Part shown: piece by piece, positions 35,689 to 44,579 of the stretch
How positions within the stretch are numbered: the stretch's first letter is position 1
Layout of the letters: each line of letters starts with the position of its first letter
NCBI GenBank assembly: GCA_009995225.1
Contig: JAACPW010000001.1
Location: 124,001-188,000 of the forward strand
Source of the DNA: Sphingomonadales bacterium
Lineage (GTDB): Bacteria > Pseudomonadota > Alphaproteobacteria > Sphingomonadales > Sphingomonadaceae
Direction of reading: 5' to 3'
Length of the DNA: 64,000 bases
Notes under the pieces: model-generated
Database searches by the model: none
What the model saw: only the letters and a program-made list of their open reading frames with translations
Told to the model about the DNA's origin: nothing
Position numbers and translations under genes: made by a program

Positions 35689-36579
35689 ATGCCTCCCAAG
35701 CCGATCCGCAAAGCCGTGTTTCCTGTCGCCGGCCTCGGCACCCGATTTCTGCCCGCCACCAAGGTTGTCCCCAAGGAGCTGCTGCCGGTGGTGGACCGCC
35801 CGCTGATCCAGTATGCGGTGGACGAAGCACGCGAGGCGGGGATCGAGCAGATGATCTTCGTCACCGGGCGCGGCAAGACCGGGATCGTCGAGCATTTCGA
35901 CATCGCCTTCGAACTCGAACAGACCATGACAGAGCGCGGCAAGGACTTGAGCGTGCTCGAATGCACCCGTGCGGTGCCCGGCGATGTGATCGCGGTGCGC
36001 CAGCAGGTGCCGCTGGGCCTGGGCCATGCGATCTGGTGCGCCCGCGCGATCGTGGGGGACGAACCCTTTGCGATCTTCCTGCCGGACGAGCTGATGGTGG
36101 CGCGCGAAGGCGGCACGGGCTGCATGAAGCAGATGGTGGCGGCCTACGAACAGGTCGGCGGCAACCTGATCTCGGTGCTGGAAGTGCCGATGGAGCGGGT
36201 GTCCAGCTACGGCGTGATCGATCCGGGCGCGCAAGTTGTCGGCTCCGGGGCGACACTGACTGAGGTGCGCGGGCTGGTGGAGAAACCCCGCCAGGCCGAT
36301 GCCCCTTCGAACAAGATCGTCTCGGGCCGCTACATCCTCCAGCCCGAAGTGATGCGGGTGCTGGAAAGCCAGAGCGCGGGCGCGGGCGGCGAAATCCAGC
36401 TGACCGATGCGATGGCCAAGATGATCGGCACGCAGGCCTTCCATGCCGTGACCTTCGATGGCGCGCGTTACGACTGCGGCAGCAAGGTCGGCTTTGTCGA
36501 GGCGACGCTGGCCATCGCGCTGGCCCGGCCCGACATGGGTGCCGACGTGCGCGCGATTGCGCTGGAGCTGCTGAAGTAG
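35689..36579 (+). CDS. galU: UTP-glucose-1-phosphate uridylyltransferase
   Basis: 296 aa. Makes UDP-glucose for polysaccharides and glycolipids. Nucleotide-binding FPVAGLGTRFLPATKVVPKE and catalytic-region EKPRQADAPSNKIVSGRYI are visible. GGTGAC precedes the ATG. Divergent from murA. The 238 bp that follow (36580-36817) hold no gene I can see, only the small inverted repeat noted below. Confidence 0.97.
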   Translation: MPPKPIRKAVFPVAGLGTRFLPATKVVPKELLPVVDRPLIQYAVDEAREAGIEQMIFVTGRGKTGIVEHFDIAFELEQTMTERGKDLSVLECTRAVPGDVIAVRQQVPLGLGHAIWCARAIVGDEPFAIFLPDELMVAREGGTGCMKQMVAAYEQVGGNLISVLEVPMERVSSYGVIDPGAQVVGSGATLTEVRGLVEKPRQADAPSNKIVSGRYILQPEVMRVLESQSAGAGGEIQLTDAMAKMIGTQAFHAVTFDGARYDCGSKVGFVEATLAIALARPDMGADVRAIALELLK

Positions 36580-36607
36580 CGCCCAAGTCCGTGTCACGCT
36601 GATCGCC

Positions 36608-36633
36608 GTGTCTGTTGGAGACACATGAGACAC
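36608..36633. repeat. inverted and direct repeat of GAGACAC
   Basis: GTGTCT-GTTGG-AGACAC makes a 6-bp hairpin, and GAGACAC is repeated directly at 36618 and 36627. It lies 28 bp after the galU stop. No T run follows, so it is not a standard terminator. Confidence 0.45.
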
Positions 36634-36817
36634 TGTCCAGAACCGAAAAATCTTGCGCGCTTGTGTCGCGTGATAATCGGCAGGGCAGAAGGGTCATCGT
36701 GCGGGGCCATGCGCAATGCTGGCAGGTCAGCCGCAAGTAGGAAACGGGCTGCGCGGAGCGACATGGTTGCCGCCCCGCGCGCGCCATTGCACTGGATGTG
36801 CCGGAGCGGGGGTGATT

Positions 36818-38635
36818 CTACTCCGCCGCTTCGCCGGCTGGCGCGGTGTCCGCATCATTGTCGCGGGCAATAGCTTTCTGCTTGTTGGGCTTGGCAGGGG
36901 CAGAAGCAGGGGCCGGCTTTTCGGACTCGGCCTCCGCCGCGCCCTTCACCAGTCCCGACAGCGATGAGCCATCCAGCCCCAGCTCCTTCATCAACCCGTC
37001 GAGCACCGGCGCCTGCGCGCGGTAGGCAAGGGCGGCTGATACGGCATCGCTGGCAAGGTTGCCTGAACTTCCGCCGCCGCCTGCGCCGCCGCCCGATCCG
37101 TTGCCGTCATTGGCCGTCCGCCCGCCATTGGTGAGCCCGTCGACCTGCACGATCTTGATCGAATCGATAGCCTCCATCGGCTTGGCGCTTTCGCGGATCA
37201 CCTCTGGCAGCACCTTCAACAGCGCCAGTTTGGTTTGCAGGCTGATCTGATCGTTCGAGAGGATGTTGGCCGCCTCGTTAATCGCGCGCTGACCCTCGGC
37301 CTCGACTTCGAAGCGCACTGCGGCAGCCTCGGCGCGAAGCTTTTCAGCCTCGGCTTCGCCCTGGGCTTCGAGCCGCAGTGCCTCGGCACGGTTGGCCGCC
37401 GCGTCCTTTTCGGCCTCGGCCTGGACTTTCACGCCGATGGCGTCGCGTTCGGCCTGCTTGGCCGCTTCGATCAGTTCGATCTTCTTTTGGCGTTCGGCAA
37501 TCTCGCTTTCGCGGGCGGTGGCGACGCGTTCCTCGGCTTCGACCGCCTTGGCGCGGGCGCCATCGGCTTCGGCCTTGGCCTGGCTTTCCTCGCGCGACTT
37601 GTTCTGCACCGCGATCTGCTGTTCCTGCCGGGCGATTTCGAGTGCGCGCTGCTGATCGATGCGGGCTTCCTCGACCAACCGGTCGGCTTCGATCTGCTGC
37701 GCATCGACCTGCTTTTTCGCTTCGATCCGTGCGGCATCGGCCTCACGGTTGCGTTCGGCCTGTTCGCGGGCGATTTCGGCGGTTTGCCCTGCGCGCCGCA
37801 CTTCGACCTCGCGCTCCTGCTCCAGCCGCGCATATTCCTGATCGCGCGCGATTTCGAAGCTGCGCTGGTTGGCCTGGAGGTTCTTGGTCTCGATCTGGAC
37901 GCGGGTGTCCTGTTCGATATCGTTGCGCAGCTTCTTGCGGGCTTCGATCTGTTCGGTCAGCTTGGTCAGACCTTCGGCGTCGAAGGCGTTGTTGGCGTTG
38001 AAGTGTTCGATGCTGGTCTGGTCGAGCCCGGTGAGCGAGACCGATTCCAGCTCAAGTCCGTTCATGGCCAGATCGTTGGATGAGACCTGCTGCACCTTCT
38101 GGACGAAATCGGCGCGCTGTTCGTGCAGTTCGTTCATGGTCATCCCCGCCGCGACCGAACGCAGCGCATCGACGAACTTGCCTTCGACCAGATCCTTCAG
38201 CGCATCGGGCTGCATCGTGCGCTGGCCCAGCGTCTGCGCCGCCATCGCAATCGCATTGGCATCGGGGCGGACGCGGACGTAGAATTCCGCCTTCACGTCG
38301 ATCCGCAGCCGGTCGAGCGTGATGAGGGCCTCACTGTCGCGCCGCACCACCGGCAGCACCAGCGTGTTCATGTTGACCGGCATGGTTTCGTGGAACACCG
38401 GCAACACCAGCGCGCCGCCGTTCATCACCACCCGTTCGCCGCCAAGGCCCGTGCGCACGAAAGCGGTTTCCTTCGATGCGCGGCGGTAGAGCCGGGCCAG
38501 CGACACAAGCAGGATGATGACGAGCAGCAAGCCGCCGCCGACCATCACGCCGTAGGTGATCAGATCACCCCCGGACGAGGCGAGATCTCCTGTCGTCGCC
38601 AGATCCGATGCGGACCCCGATGTGGTCAAAGCCAT
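36818..38635 (-). CDS. yqiK: flotillin-family protein (YqiK-like)
   Basis: 605 aa. One N-terminal transmembrane helix (about 26-47), an SPFH/band-7 domain (60-240), a long charged coiled coil (about 245-470) with repeated EAE/ARA patterns, and a Gly/Ser-rich then Lys/Ala-rich tail. Flotillins scaffold membrane microdomains. It sits directly downstream of the YqiJ-like gene, as in the E. coli yqiJK pair. Confidence 0.93.
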   Translation of the reverse strand: MALTTSGSASDLATTGDLASSGGDLITYGVMVGGGLLLVIILLVSLARLYRRASKETAFVRTGLGGERVVMNGGALVLPVFHETMPVNMNTLVLPVVRRDSEALITLDRLRIDVKAEFYVRVRPDANAIAMAAQTLGQRTMQPDALKDLVEGKFVDALRSVAAGMTMNELHEQRADFVQKVQQVSSNDLAMNGLELESVSLTGLDQTSIEHFNANNAFDAEGLTKLTEQIEARKKLRNDIEQDTRVQIETKNLQANQRSFEIARDQEYARLEQEREVEVRRAGQTAEIAREQAERNREADAARIEAKKQVDAQQIEADRLVEEARIDQQRALEIARQEQQIAVQNKSREESQAKAEADGARAKAVEAEERVATARESEIAERQKKIELIEAAKQAERDAIGVKVQAEAEKDAAANRAEALRLEAQGEAEAEKLRAEAAAVRFEVEAEGQRAINEAANILSNDQISLQTKLALLKVLPEVIRESAKPMEAIDSIKIVQVDGLTNGGRTANDGNGSGGGAGGGGSSGNLASDAVSAALAYRAQAPVLDGLMKELGLDGSSLSGLVKGAAEAESEKPAPASAPAKPNKQKAIARDNDADTAPAGEAAE

Positions 38636-38647
38636 GTGCGTTCCCCT

Positions 38648-39277
38648 TTATATGCCGAGCCCGAGCAACGGGCTTTCGTAATGCACGCCGAAGAAGGTCT
38701 GTCCTTCGCGGCGCACCAGCAGGACGGTGTCGCCTGCGTTCAGTGCGAGTGTGGGGTCATGGGGTTCCACCATGACGAAATGGGTCTGTCCGTGGATGTC
38801 GATCACCTTCGCCCGCGCCGGGCTGCCTGTGCGGGCCGTGCCGATCTGGATGGTGGCATCGCGGCGGACCAGATCGTCGATGTCGATGGCGGTGGTTTCG
38901 TCCTTGGGCAGGATTGCCGCGAGCGGGCGCATCGCGAGGCTGTTGAGCGGCAGCGCCGCCGCGCCGGCCGCCAGCGTGGCCCATCCAGCGGACAGCGGCG
39001 CGCCCAGCAGGCTGGTCAGCACCCCTTGCCCGATCACGCCCACGCAGGCGAAGACGAACAGCAGCGCCGCCAGCCAGATCAGCAGCGGCACCCGGCCCAG
39101 CCCCAGCAGCGTGGTCAGCGCCTCGCCGAAGCCGCCGGCATCAAGGCCATCGGGCGTGTCGAACTCGCCCGCGCCTTCGACCAGTTCGGATACGCCGGTG
39201 ACCTGCAGCAGCGCGATGACCGCCAGCACGCCGAAAGCGATCAGGAACGGCAGGTTATGCGGCTCGAACAGGTTCAT
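38648..39277 (-). CDS. yqiJ: YqiJ-family OB-fold membrane protein
   Basis: 209 aa. N-terminal transmembrane helices (about 10-26, 62-85 and 95-110) are followed by a C-terminal OB-like/NfeD-type domain (130-205: GTARTGSPARAKVIDIHG and LVRREGQTFFGVHYE). NfeD-type proteins partner with flotillins, consistent with the 12-bp gap to yqiK. Confidence 0.88.
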   Translation of the reverse strand: MNLFEPHNLPFLIAFGVLAVIALLQVTGVSELVEGAGEFDTPDGLDAGGFGEALTTLLGLGRVPLLIWLAALLFVFACVGVIGQGVLTSLLGAPLSAGWATLAAGAAALPLNSLAMRPLAAILPKDETTAIDIDDLVRRDATIQIGTARTGSPARAKVIDIHGQTHFVMVEPHDPTLALNAGDTVLLVRREGQTFFGVHYESPLLGLGI

Positions 39278-39382
39278 GCCGCACGCACCCCTGAAGCAAG
39301 GCGAACTTTCAATCCCATGACCCGAAATCTAGGGCAAAGGCCGTTGAAGACAAAGCGGAATCGGACGCAATGCGGTCGATTT

Positions 39383-40690
39383 TCAGGCCGGCGTAATGCG
39401 CAGGGGCAAGGTCTTGAGGCCGCCCACAAATGTGCTGCTGGCGCGCCTGGCTTCGCCCGCCGGTTCCACACGCGCCACCCGGTCAAGCAGCGCCTCGAAC
39501 AGGAATCGCATCTCCAGCCGCGCCAGATGCAGGCCGAGGCACTGGTGCGCGCCTGCGCCAAACGCGAGGTGCCGGTTGGGGGAGCGTGCCGCATCGAACC
39601 GGCGCGGGTCGGGGAACTGCGCGGGATCGTGATTGGCGGCGACGTAATTGAGCATCAGCCAGTCGCCCTTGGCGATGCGCTGCCCGCCCAGCTCGCAATC
39701 CGCGGCGGCGGTGCGCATGAAATGCTGCACGGGGGAGGTCCAGCGGATCGCTTCCTCGACGATACCGGGCAGCAGCGAGCGGTCCGCCTTGACCCGCGCC
39801 CATTGCGCCGGATCGCGCGCCAGCGCCTGCATCGCGCCCGCCGTGCTGGCGCTGGTGGTGTCATGCCCGGCGGTGGCGACGATGATGTAATAGCCCGCCA
39901 TGTCGCGCGGCGGCAGCGGCTGGCCATCGACCAGCGCATTGGCGATCACGCTGGCGACATCCTCAGTGGGGTTCCGGCGGCGGTCTTCAGCAATCTGCGC
40001 GAAGTAATCCTCGAACGTCCTCACCGCGCCCGCGACGATCTGCACGACCTGCTCCGGCGTCATCTGGTCCATGCCGCTGCCCGACAGATCCTTGTCCTGC
40101 CCGCCGAACAACTGCTGGGTGAGCATCTGCATCCGCGGCTCGTCTTCGGGCGGCACGCCGAGGATCTGCATGACGACGCGCAAGGGATAGGGGCCGGAGA
40201 CTTCCCTGACGAAATCGACCTCCGGGCCCTGCTCCAGCATCCGGTCGACTGTCGCCGCTGCCAGCGTGCGCAGCTCGCCCTCCAGCCGCGCCAGATTGCG
40301 AGGCATGAACCATTCCTGCGTCAGCTTGCGATATTTGGGATGGATCGGCGCGTCGAACACCACCAGCGAATCGACCAGCATGTTCGATCCGGTCGCCGCG
40401 CGGCTGAAGCGAATCGCTTCGTTGAAACTGAACACCACCGGGCGCGGGTTGTTGAGGAAGGCGGCGTTGTCTTTGGAGATCCGCATTACGTCGTCATAGC
40501 GGGTCACGAGCCAGAACGGATCGAACAGCCCCGGCGTATCGGGCTGCACGCGTGCCACCGGCATCGCCTCCCGGATGTGGTCGAATGTGTCGAGCAAGCC
40601 ATCCCACCCGGCATAGGCGTGCGGATCGATCACCGCCCGCGCCAGATCGCCGGGGAGGATGGCCGCCCCCCCGTTTTTGGCATCGCTCAC
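39383..40690 (-). CDS. cytochrome P450
   Basis: 435 aa soluble bacterial P450. The I-helix oxygen-activation motif is ATAGHDTTSAS, the ExxR-type segment is EEAIRWTSPVQHFMR, and the heme-ligand loop is FGAGAHQCLGLHLA with Cys384. Its ATG overlaps the stop of the acyl-CoA synthetase by four bases, so the two likely act in one pathway, with hydroxylation of a substrate that is activated or later handled as a CoA ester. No ferredoxin or reductase is adjacent. Subfamily not determined. Confidence 0.95.
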   Translation of the reverse strand: MSDAKNGGAAILPGDLARAVIDPHAYAGWDGLLDTFDHIREAMPVARVQPDTPGLFDPFWLVTRYDDVMRISKDNAAFLNNPRPVVFSFNEAIRFSRAATGSNMLVDSLVVFDAPIHPKYRKLTQEWFMPRNLARLEGELRTLAAATVDRMLEQGPEVDFVREVSGPYPLRVVMQILGVPPEDEPRMQMLTQQLFGGQDKDLSGSGMDQMTPEQVVQIVAGAVRTFEDYFAQIAEDRRRNPTEDVASVIANALVDGQPLPPRDMAGYYIIVATAGHDTTSASTAGAMQALARDPAQWARVKADRSLLPGIVEEAIRWTSPVQHFMRTAAADCELGGQRIAKGDWLMLNYVAANHDPAQFPDPRRFDAARSPNRHLAFGAGAHQCLGLHLARLEMRFLFEALLDRVARVEPAGEARRASSTFVGGLKTLPLRITPA

Positions 40691-42246
40691 GCTGCCGCGT
40701 CTTTCGCCCTGGCCGCGTATTCATCGCGCAGCTCGCGCTTGTAGAGCTTGCCATTGGCCTCACGCGGCAGATCGGGGCGGAAATCGAACAGCTTGGGCAT
40801 CTTGATCTTCGACAGGCTGGCGCTGAGGAAATCGCGCAACTCCGCTTCCAGTTGCGGCCCGGCGTCGGCCCCAAGATCGGCCAAGTCCTTGGGCTGCACC
40901 ACCGCCACCACCTTCTCGCCAAGGTCGGGGCAGGGCGCCCCGATCACTGCGGCGTCCATCACCTTGGGGTGGGTGACCAGCAGGTTCTCGATCTCCTGCG
41001 GGTAGATGTTCACGCCGCCGCTGATGATCATGTGGCTCTTGCGGTCGGTCAGGAACAGGAAGCCGTCGGCGTCCAGATGACCGATATCGCCCAGCGTCAT
41101 CCAGCCTTTGGGGTGCATCGCCTCGGCGGTCTTGGCCGGATCGTTGTGATAGGTGGGCAGCAGGGCATTCTCGAAATAGATCAGCCCGTCCTGCCCCGCG
41201 CCCAGTTCCTCACCCTCAGGCCCGCAGACGTGGAGCGTGCCGTAGATCGCCCGGCCGACGCTGCCGGGGTGGGTCAGCCAATCGGGGCTGCGGATCATCG
41301 TCATGCCAATGCTTTCGCTGCCGGCATAATATTCGTTCACGATCGGCCCCCACCATTCGATCATGTCGCGCTTGATCGGCACCGGGCAGGGAGCGGCGGC
41401 GTGGAGCGCGCGCTTGTGGCTGGAGAGGTCATATCGGGTGCGCACCGCCGGATCGAGCTTGAGGAATCGCACGAAGTGGGTCGGCACCCACTGGCTGTCG
41501 GTCACCTTGTGTGTTTCAATGGCTTTCAGGGCTTCTTCGGGCTCGAACTTCTCCATCATCACCACCGTGCCGCCAAGCCGGTGGACGATCGAGCACCAGC
41601 CAATCGGGGCCGCGTGATAAAGCGGGGCGGGGGAGAGATAGACCATCGAACCATCCGCCGGCATCCCCGCACCCATCGTGGCGAGGCCCAGCAGCGGCAC
41701 GGGCGCGGCGGGATCGGGGTCTTCGGGCGGGGCAGGGCGGATACCCTTGGGGCGCCCCGTGGTGCCCGAGGAATAGAGCATCACCATCCCGGCCCGCTGA
41801 TCGGGGATCGGTTCGGGGCTTTGCGCGGCCAGCGCGGTGGCGAAATCCTCCGCATCGCCTGAATCCATCATCAAAACGGTGAGGCCGGGGCACGCGGCGC
41901 GGATGTCATCCAGAATCGCGCTGAAATAGCCGCTGGTGATCAGCACCGCAGCTTGCGCATCGCGAATGATATAGGCGGCTTCAGGCGCAGTGAGGCGCGA
42001 CGAGATCGGCACCAGCATCGTGCCTGCGCGTTGTGAGCCCCAGATCAACGTGAAATATTCGATCCGGTTTTCCAGAAGCACCGCAAAGGCATCGCCTGTG
42101 CCGATCCCGTGGGCGCGCAGCAGGTGGGCAAAGCGGTTCGATTCCGCTTCCATTTCGCCATAGGTGATCTGTTTGCCCGATCCGGTCATGATGACAGCCG
42201 GATGATCGGGACGGGTCGCGGCGTGCGCGATCGGATGCTTGGCCAT
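40687..42246 (-). CDS. AMP-binding acyl-CoA synthetase
   Basis: 519 aa ANL-superfamily ligase. The ATP-binding loop is MLYSSGTTGRPKGI, then YAGSESIGMT, GDIGHLDADGFLFLTDRK and the C-terminal catalytic Lys region EANGKLYKRELRDEY. Substrate could be a fatty, aromatic or cyclic acid. It is coupled by ATGA overlap to the P450 gene. Confidence 0.93.
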   Translation of the reverse strand: MAKHPIAHAATRPDHPAVIMTGSGKQITYGEMEAESNRFAHLLRAHGIGTGDAFAVLLENRIEYFTLIWGSQRAGTMLVPISSRLTAPEAAYIIRDAQAAVLITSGYFSAILDDIRAACPGLTVLMMDSGDAEDFATALAAQSPEPIPDQRAGMVMLYSSGTTGRPKGIRPAPPEDPDPAAPVPLLGLATMGAGMPADGSMVYLSPAPLYHAAPIGWCSIVHRLGGTVVMMEKFEPEEALKAIETHKVTDSQWVPTHFVRFLKLDPAVRTRYDLSSHKRALHAAAPCPVPIKRDMIEWWGPIVNEYYAGSESIGMTMIRSPDWLTHPGSVGRAIYGTLHVCGPEGEELGAGQDGLIYFENALLPTYHNDPAKTAEAMHPKGWMTLGDIGHLDADGFLFLTDRKSHMIISGGVNIYPQEIENLLVTHPKVMDAAVIGAPCPDLGEKVVAVVQPKDLADLGADAGPQLEAELRDFLSASLSKIKMPKLFDFRPDLPREANGKLYKRELRDEYAARAKDAAA

Positions 42247-42374
42247 ATATTCTCTCTCCCTTGCCGCTGAAACGGCTTGGCAAGGAAGTTACGCGAGGCG
42301 CGCGGCCTCGCAAGCAAAATCGGTATGGGAATTGCTACTCATCGTGCCGGAGGGATGCAGGGGGAAACGGGCAC

Positions 42375-42403
42375 AAAAAAAGGCGGCGGGTAAACCCGCC
42401 GCC
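42375..42403 (-). terminator. Rho-independent terminator of the M23 peptidase gene
   Basis: On the minus strand GGCGGCGGG and CCCGCCGCC form a perfect 9-bp stem with loop TTTA, followed by seven T. It lies about 70 bp after the stop. Confidence 0.92.
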
Positions 42404-42474
42404 AATGTTCGGACACCCTCTCCAATGTCCGGCCCGCTTACAGCGGGCAATTTCTTGCAGCTTGGCCCCGCCTA

Positions 42475-43212
42475 TCAGTCGCCGCCCATGCCGGTGAGGC
42501 GGGCGTCGCGGGCGTAGGCAAGCTGAGCCTCGCTTTCAACCATATACGGAATCGGATTGACTGCAACCCCGTCCACGCGGACCTCATAATGGAGGTGCGG
42601 ACCGGTCGAACGGCCGGTCGAACCGACATAGCCAATGAGGTCGCCCTTCTTCACATTGTCACCGGCCGCAACCGCGAGGCGCGACAGGTGGGCAAAGCGG
42701 GTTTCCATCGACGCGCCGTGATTGACGCTGACGAACAGGCCGTAGCTTGAGAACCAGTCTGCGCGGCCAATGACGCCATCAGCGGTGGCATAGACCGGGG
42801 TTCCGGTGGGTGCGGCCAGATCGATGCCGGCATGGGCGCGGCGGCCACCAAGCACCGGGTGCGTGCGCATCCCGAACCCGCTGGTCAAGGATGCGCCTTC
42901 AAGCGGCATGCGCGAAGGCACGGACACGGCGCGCTGTTGGATAGGCGAAGAAAAAGCGGCCATATCGCCGCTTGTTCCCAATGTCGGGGTATTGCGTTCC
43001 ATCGCGGTCCAGCTGGCAAACAGCGTCTTGAACCGGGTGTCGCCATTGTCGACCGCATCGCCTTGCGCTTCGCGGACCGGCTCAACCATGTCGGCGCTGG
43101 CGGTGGTGGCAGAGTTTGCGGTGTTCGCGAAACCCGGAGCGGCGGCGGAGACGAGGAAGGCAGAGCACGCTGTCGCAGCGAGCTTGATCACGTGGCGCAC
43201 GGCAAGTTTCAT
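42475..43212 (-). CDS. M23-family (LytM-type) peptidoglycan peptidase
   Basis: 245 aa. A signal peptide (IKLAATACSAFLVSAAAPGFA) precedes a disordered region and an M23 domain (about 115-235). Zn ligands are in RAHAGIDLAAPTG (HxxxD) and GPHLHYEVRV (HxH). Acts on periplasmic cell-wall crosslinks or as an activator of amidases. Monocistronic, with a strong terminator downstream. Confidence 0.94.
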   Translation of the reverse strand: MKLAVRHVIKLAATACSAFLVSAAAPGFANTANSATTASADMVEPVREAQGDAVDNGDTRFKTLFASWTAMERNTPTLGTSGDMAAFSSPIQQRAVSVPSRMPLEGASLTSGFGMRTHPVLGGRRAHAGIDLAAPTGTPVYATADGVIGRADWFSSYGLFVSVNHGASMETRFAHLSRLAVAAGDNVKKGDLIGYVGSTGRSTGPHLHYEVRVDGVAVNPIPYMVESEAQLAYARDARLTGMGGD

Positions 43213-43308
43213 AATTGACCCGGTTCCCGATTGCGGCTTTTGCCGTTGGATTACCCCGACACGTCATGTTGCGCGCCTTTGTTGAGACGGGGTTATCCGG
43301 GCGGATCG

Positions 43309-44100
43309 TTAATGCGCAATCTCTGCATAGAATTCCCGCGATAAACCGGCTGCAAGACGCGCTGAGTCGTTGAATGGTGGTCGAACAAATCCCCGAAAGT
43401 GCAGTTTTACGAGGTCTTGCCAGTAAGATTCGGGATTTTTTTGGAACATTTTGGCGCAGCGCAGAAAATGCTTTGTGCCAAGGCCCACATGGCGGATTTC
43501 GTCGTCAAGGATGCGGGTGAGGATTTTTGCGCCGCGCACGTCACCGCTCGCCTGCACCCGCTCGAGCGTGGCAGGGGTCACATCCAGCCCGCGCGCTTCC
43601 AGCACCATCGGCACCACCGCGAGGCGAGCCGCGACATCATGCCGCGTTGCGTGCGCCGCTTCCCACAGGCCCGCATGGGCGGGAAGCGCGCCGTAATGGC
43701 TGCCAAGTTGCTCCAGCTTGCGCGCCAGCAGCGCGAAGTGCATCGCTTCGTCGGCCGCCACATCCAGAAAATCGCCGACGAACTCCGGCCCCATCTCGGC
43801 ACCGAACCGCCCCGCCATGTCGAGCGCCAGATCGATCGCGACGAATTCGATATGCGCCAGACTGTGCCACAGGGCGATGCGGCCCCGCTCGGACCCGCCC
43901 TTGCGCCGCTTGGGCATCTGGCCGGGGGCAAGCAGTTCGGGCGCATCGGGCCAGGCGGGCTGGGCCGGCATGGGAACATCGAAATCCCACGCCAGCGCGC
44001 CGCGCCGCCACGCCCGCGCCACATCGCGCGCGGCAAAGCACTTGGCACGCGGATCGGCTGTCAGCAGCGCGGCGCGGATCGCCTGGGCAACGGTCGGCAT
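43309..44100 (-). CDS. DUF455 family ferritin-like protein
   Basis: 263 aa, helical. Carboxylate/His motifs typical of diiron ferritin-like proteins are present: LAHIEFVAIDLALDM, ADEAMHFALLARKLE and LDDEIRHVGLGTKHF. Function not established for the family. It starts 5 bp after the bcp stop, forming the tail of a glnE-bcp-DUF455 operon. Confidence 0.85.
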   Translation of the reverse strand: MPTVAQAIRAALLTADPRAKCFAARDVARAWRRGALAWDFDVPMPAQPAWPDAPELLAPGQMPKRRKGGSERGRIALWHSLAHIEFVAIDLALDMAGRFGAEMGPEFVGDFLDVAADEAMHFALLARKLEQLGSHYGALPAHAGLWEAAHATRHDVAARLAVVPMVLEARGLDVTPATLERVQASGDVRGAKILTRILDDEIRHVGLGTKHFLRCAKMFQKNPESYWQDLVKLHFRGFVRPPFNDSARLAAGLSREFYAEIAH

Positions 44101-44105
44101 GGGGT

Positions 44106-44579
44106 TTACAGCGCCTTGGCGGCCGCCAGCACGTCCTCGGCGTGACCGGCGACCTTCACCTTGGGCCAGATTTGCGCGATCTTTCCGTCCGCGCCCACCA
44201 GATAAGTCGCGCGCACCATGCCCATGTAGGTCTTGCCATACATCTGCTTTTCCGCCCACACGCCCAGCGCATCGGACAGCCCGCCGTCCTCGGCGTCGGT
44301 CGCCAGCGGCGCGGTGAGGCCGTGCTTGGCGATGAATTTGGCGTGCTTTTTGGCCGGGTCCTTGCTGACGCCGAGCAGTTTGGTGCCCGCGGCTTCGAAT
44401 TCGCTCTGCAAGGCCGAGAAATCCTTGTTCTCGGTGGTGCAACCGGGGGTGTCGTCCTTGGGATAGAAAAAGATCACCAGCTTCGATCCGGCAAAGTCGG
44501 ACGGTTTAACGGTGCCGCCCTCGGGCGTTTCCATGGCAATATCGGGGATGGCGTCACCGACGCCGGGAAAGGTGGTCAT
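44106..44579 (-). CDS. bcp: thioredoxin-dependent peroxiredoxin (Bcp/PrxQ)
   Basis: 157 aa thiol peroxidase. The peroxidatic Cys is Cys47 in DDTPGCTTENKDF. The resolving Cys found five residues later in E. coli Bcp is absent, so this should work as a 1-Cys type. YGKTYMGMVRATYLV is typical. Its ATG overlaps the glnE stop (ATGA). Confidence 0.94.
   Translation of the reverse strand: MTTFPGVGDAIPDIAMETPEGGTVKPSDFAGSKLVIFFYPKDDTPGCTTENKDFSALQSEFEAAGTKLLGVSKDPAKKHAKFIAKHGLTAPLATDAEDGGLSDALGVWAEKQMYGKTYMGMVRATYLVGADGKIAQIWPKVKVAGHAEDVLAAAKAL

Noticed and set aside
38123..40744. 873-codon open frame on the plus strand
   Set aside because: It is antisense to the flotillin, YqiJ-like and P450 genes, is His/Arg-rich with no family motif, and is a typical GC-rich shadow.
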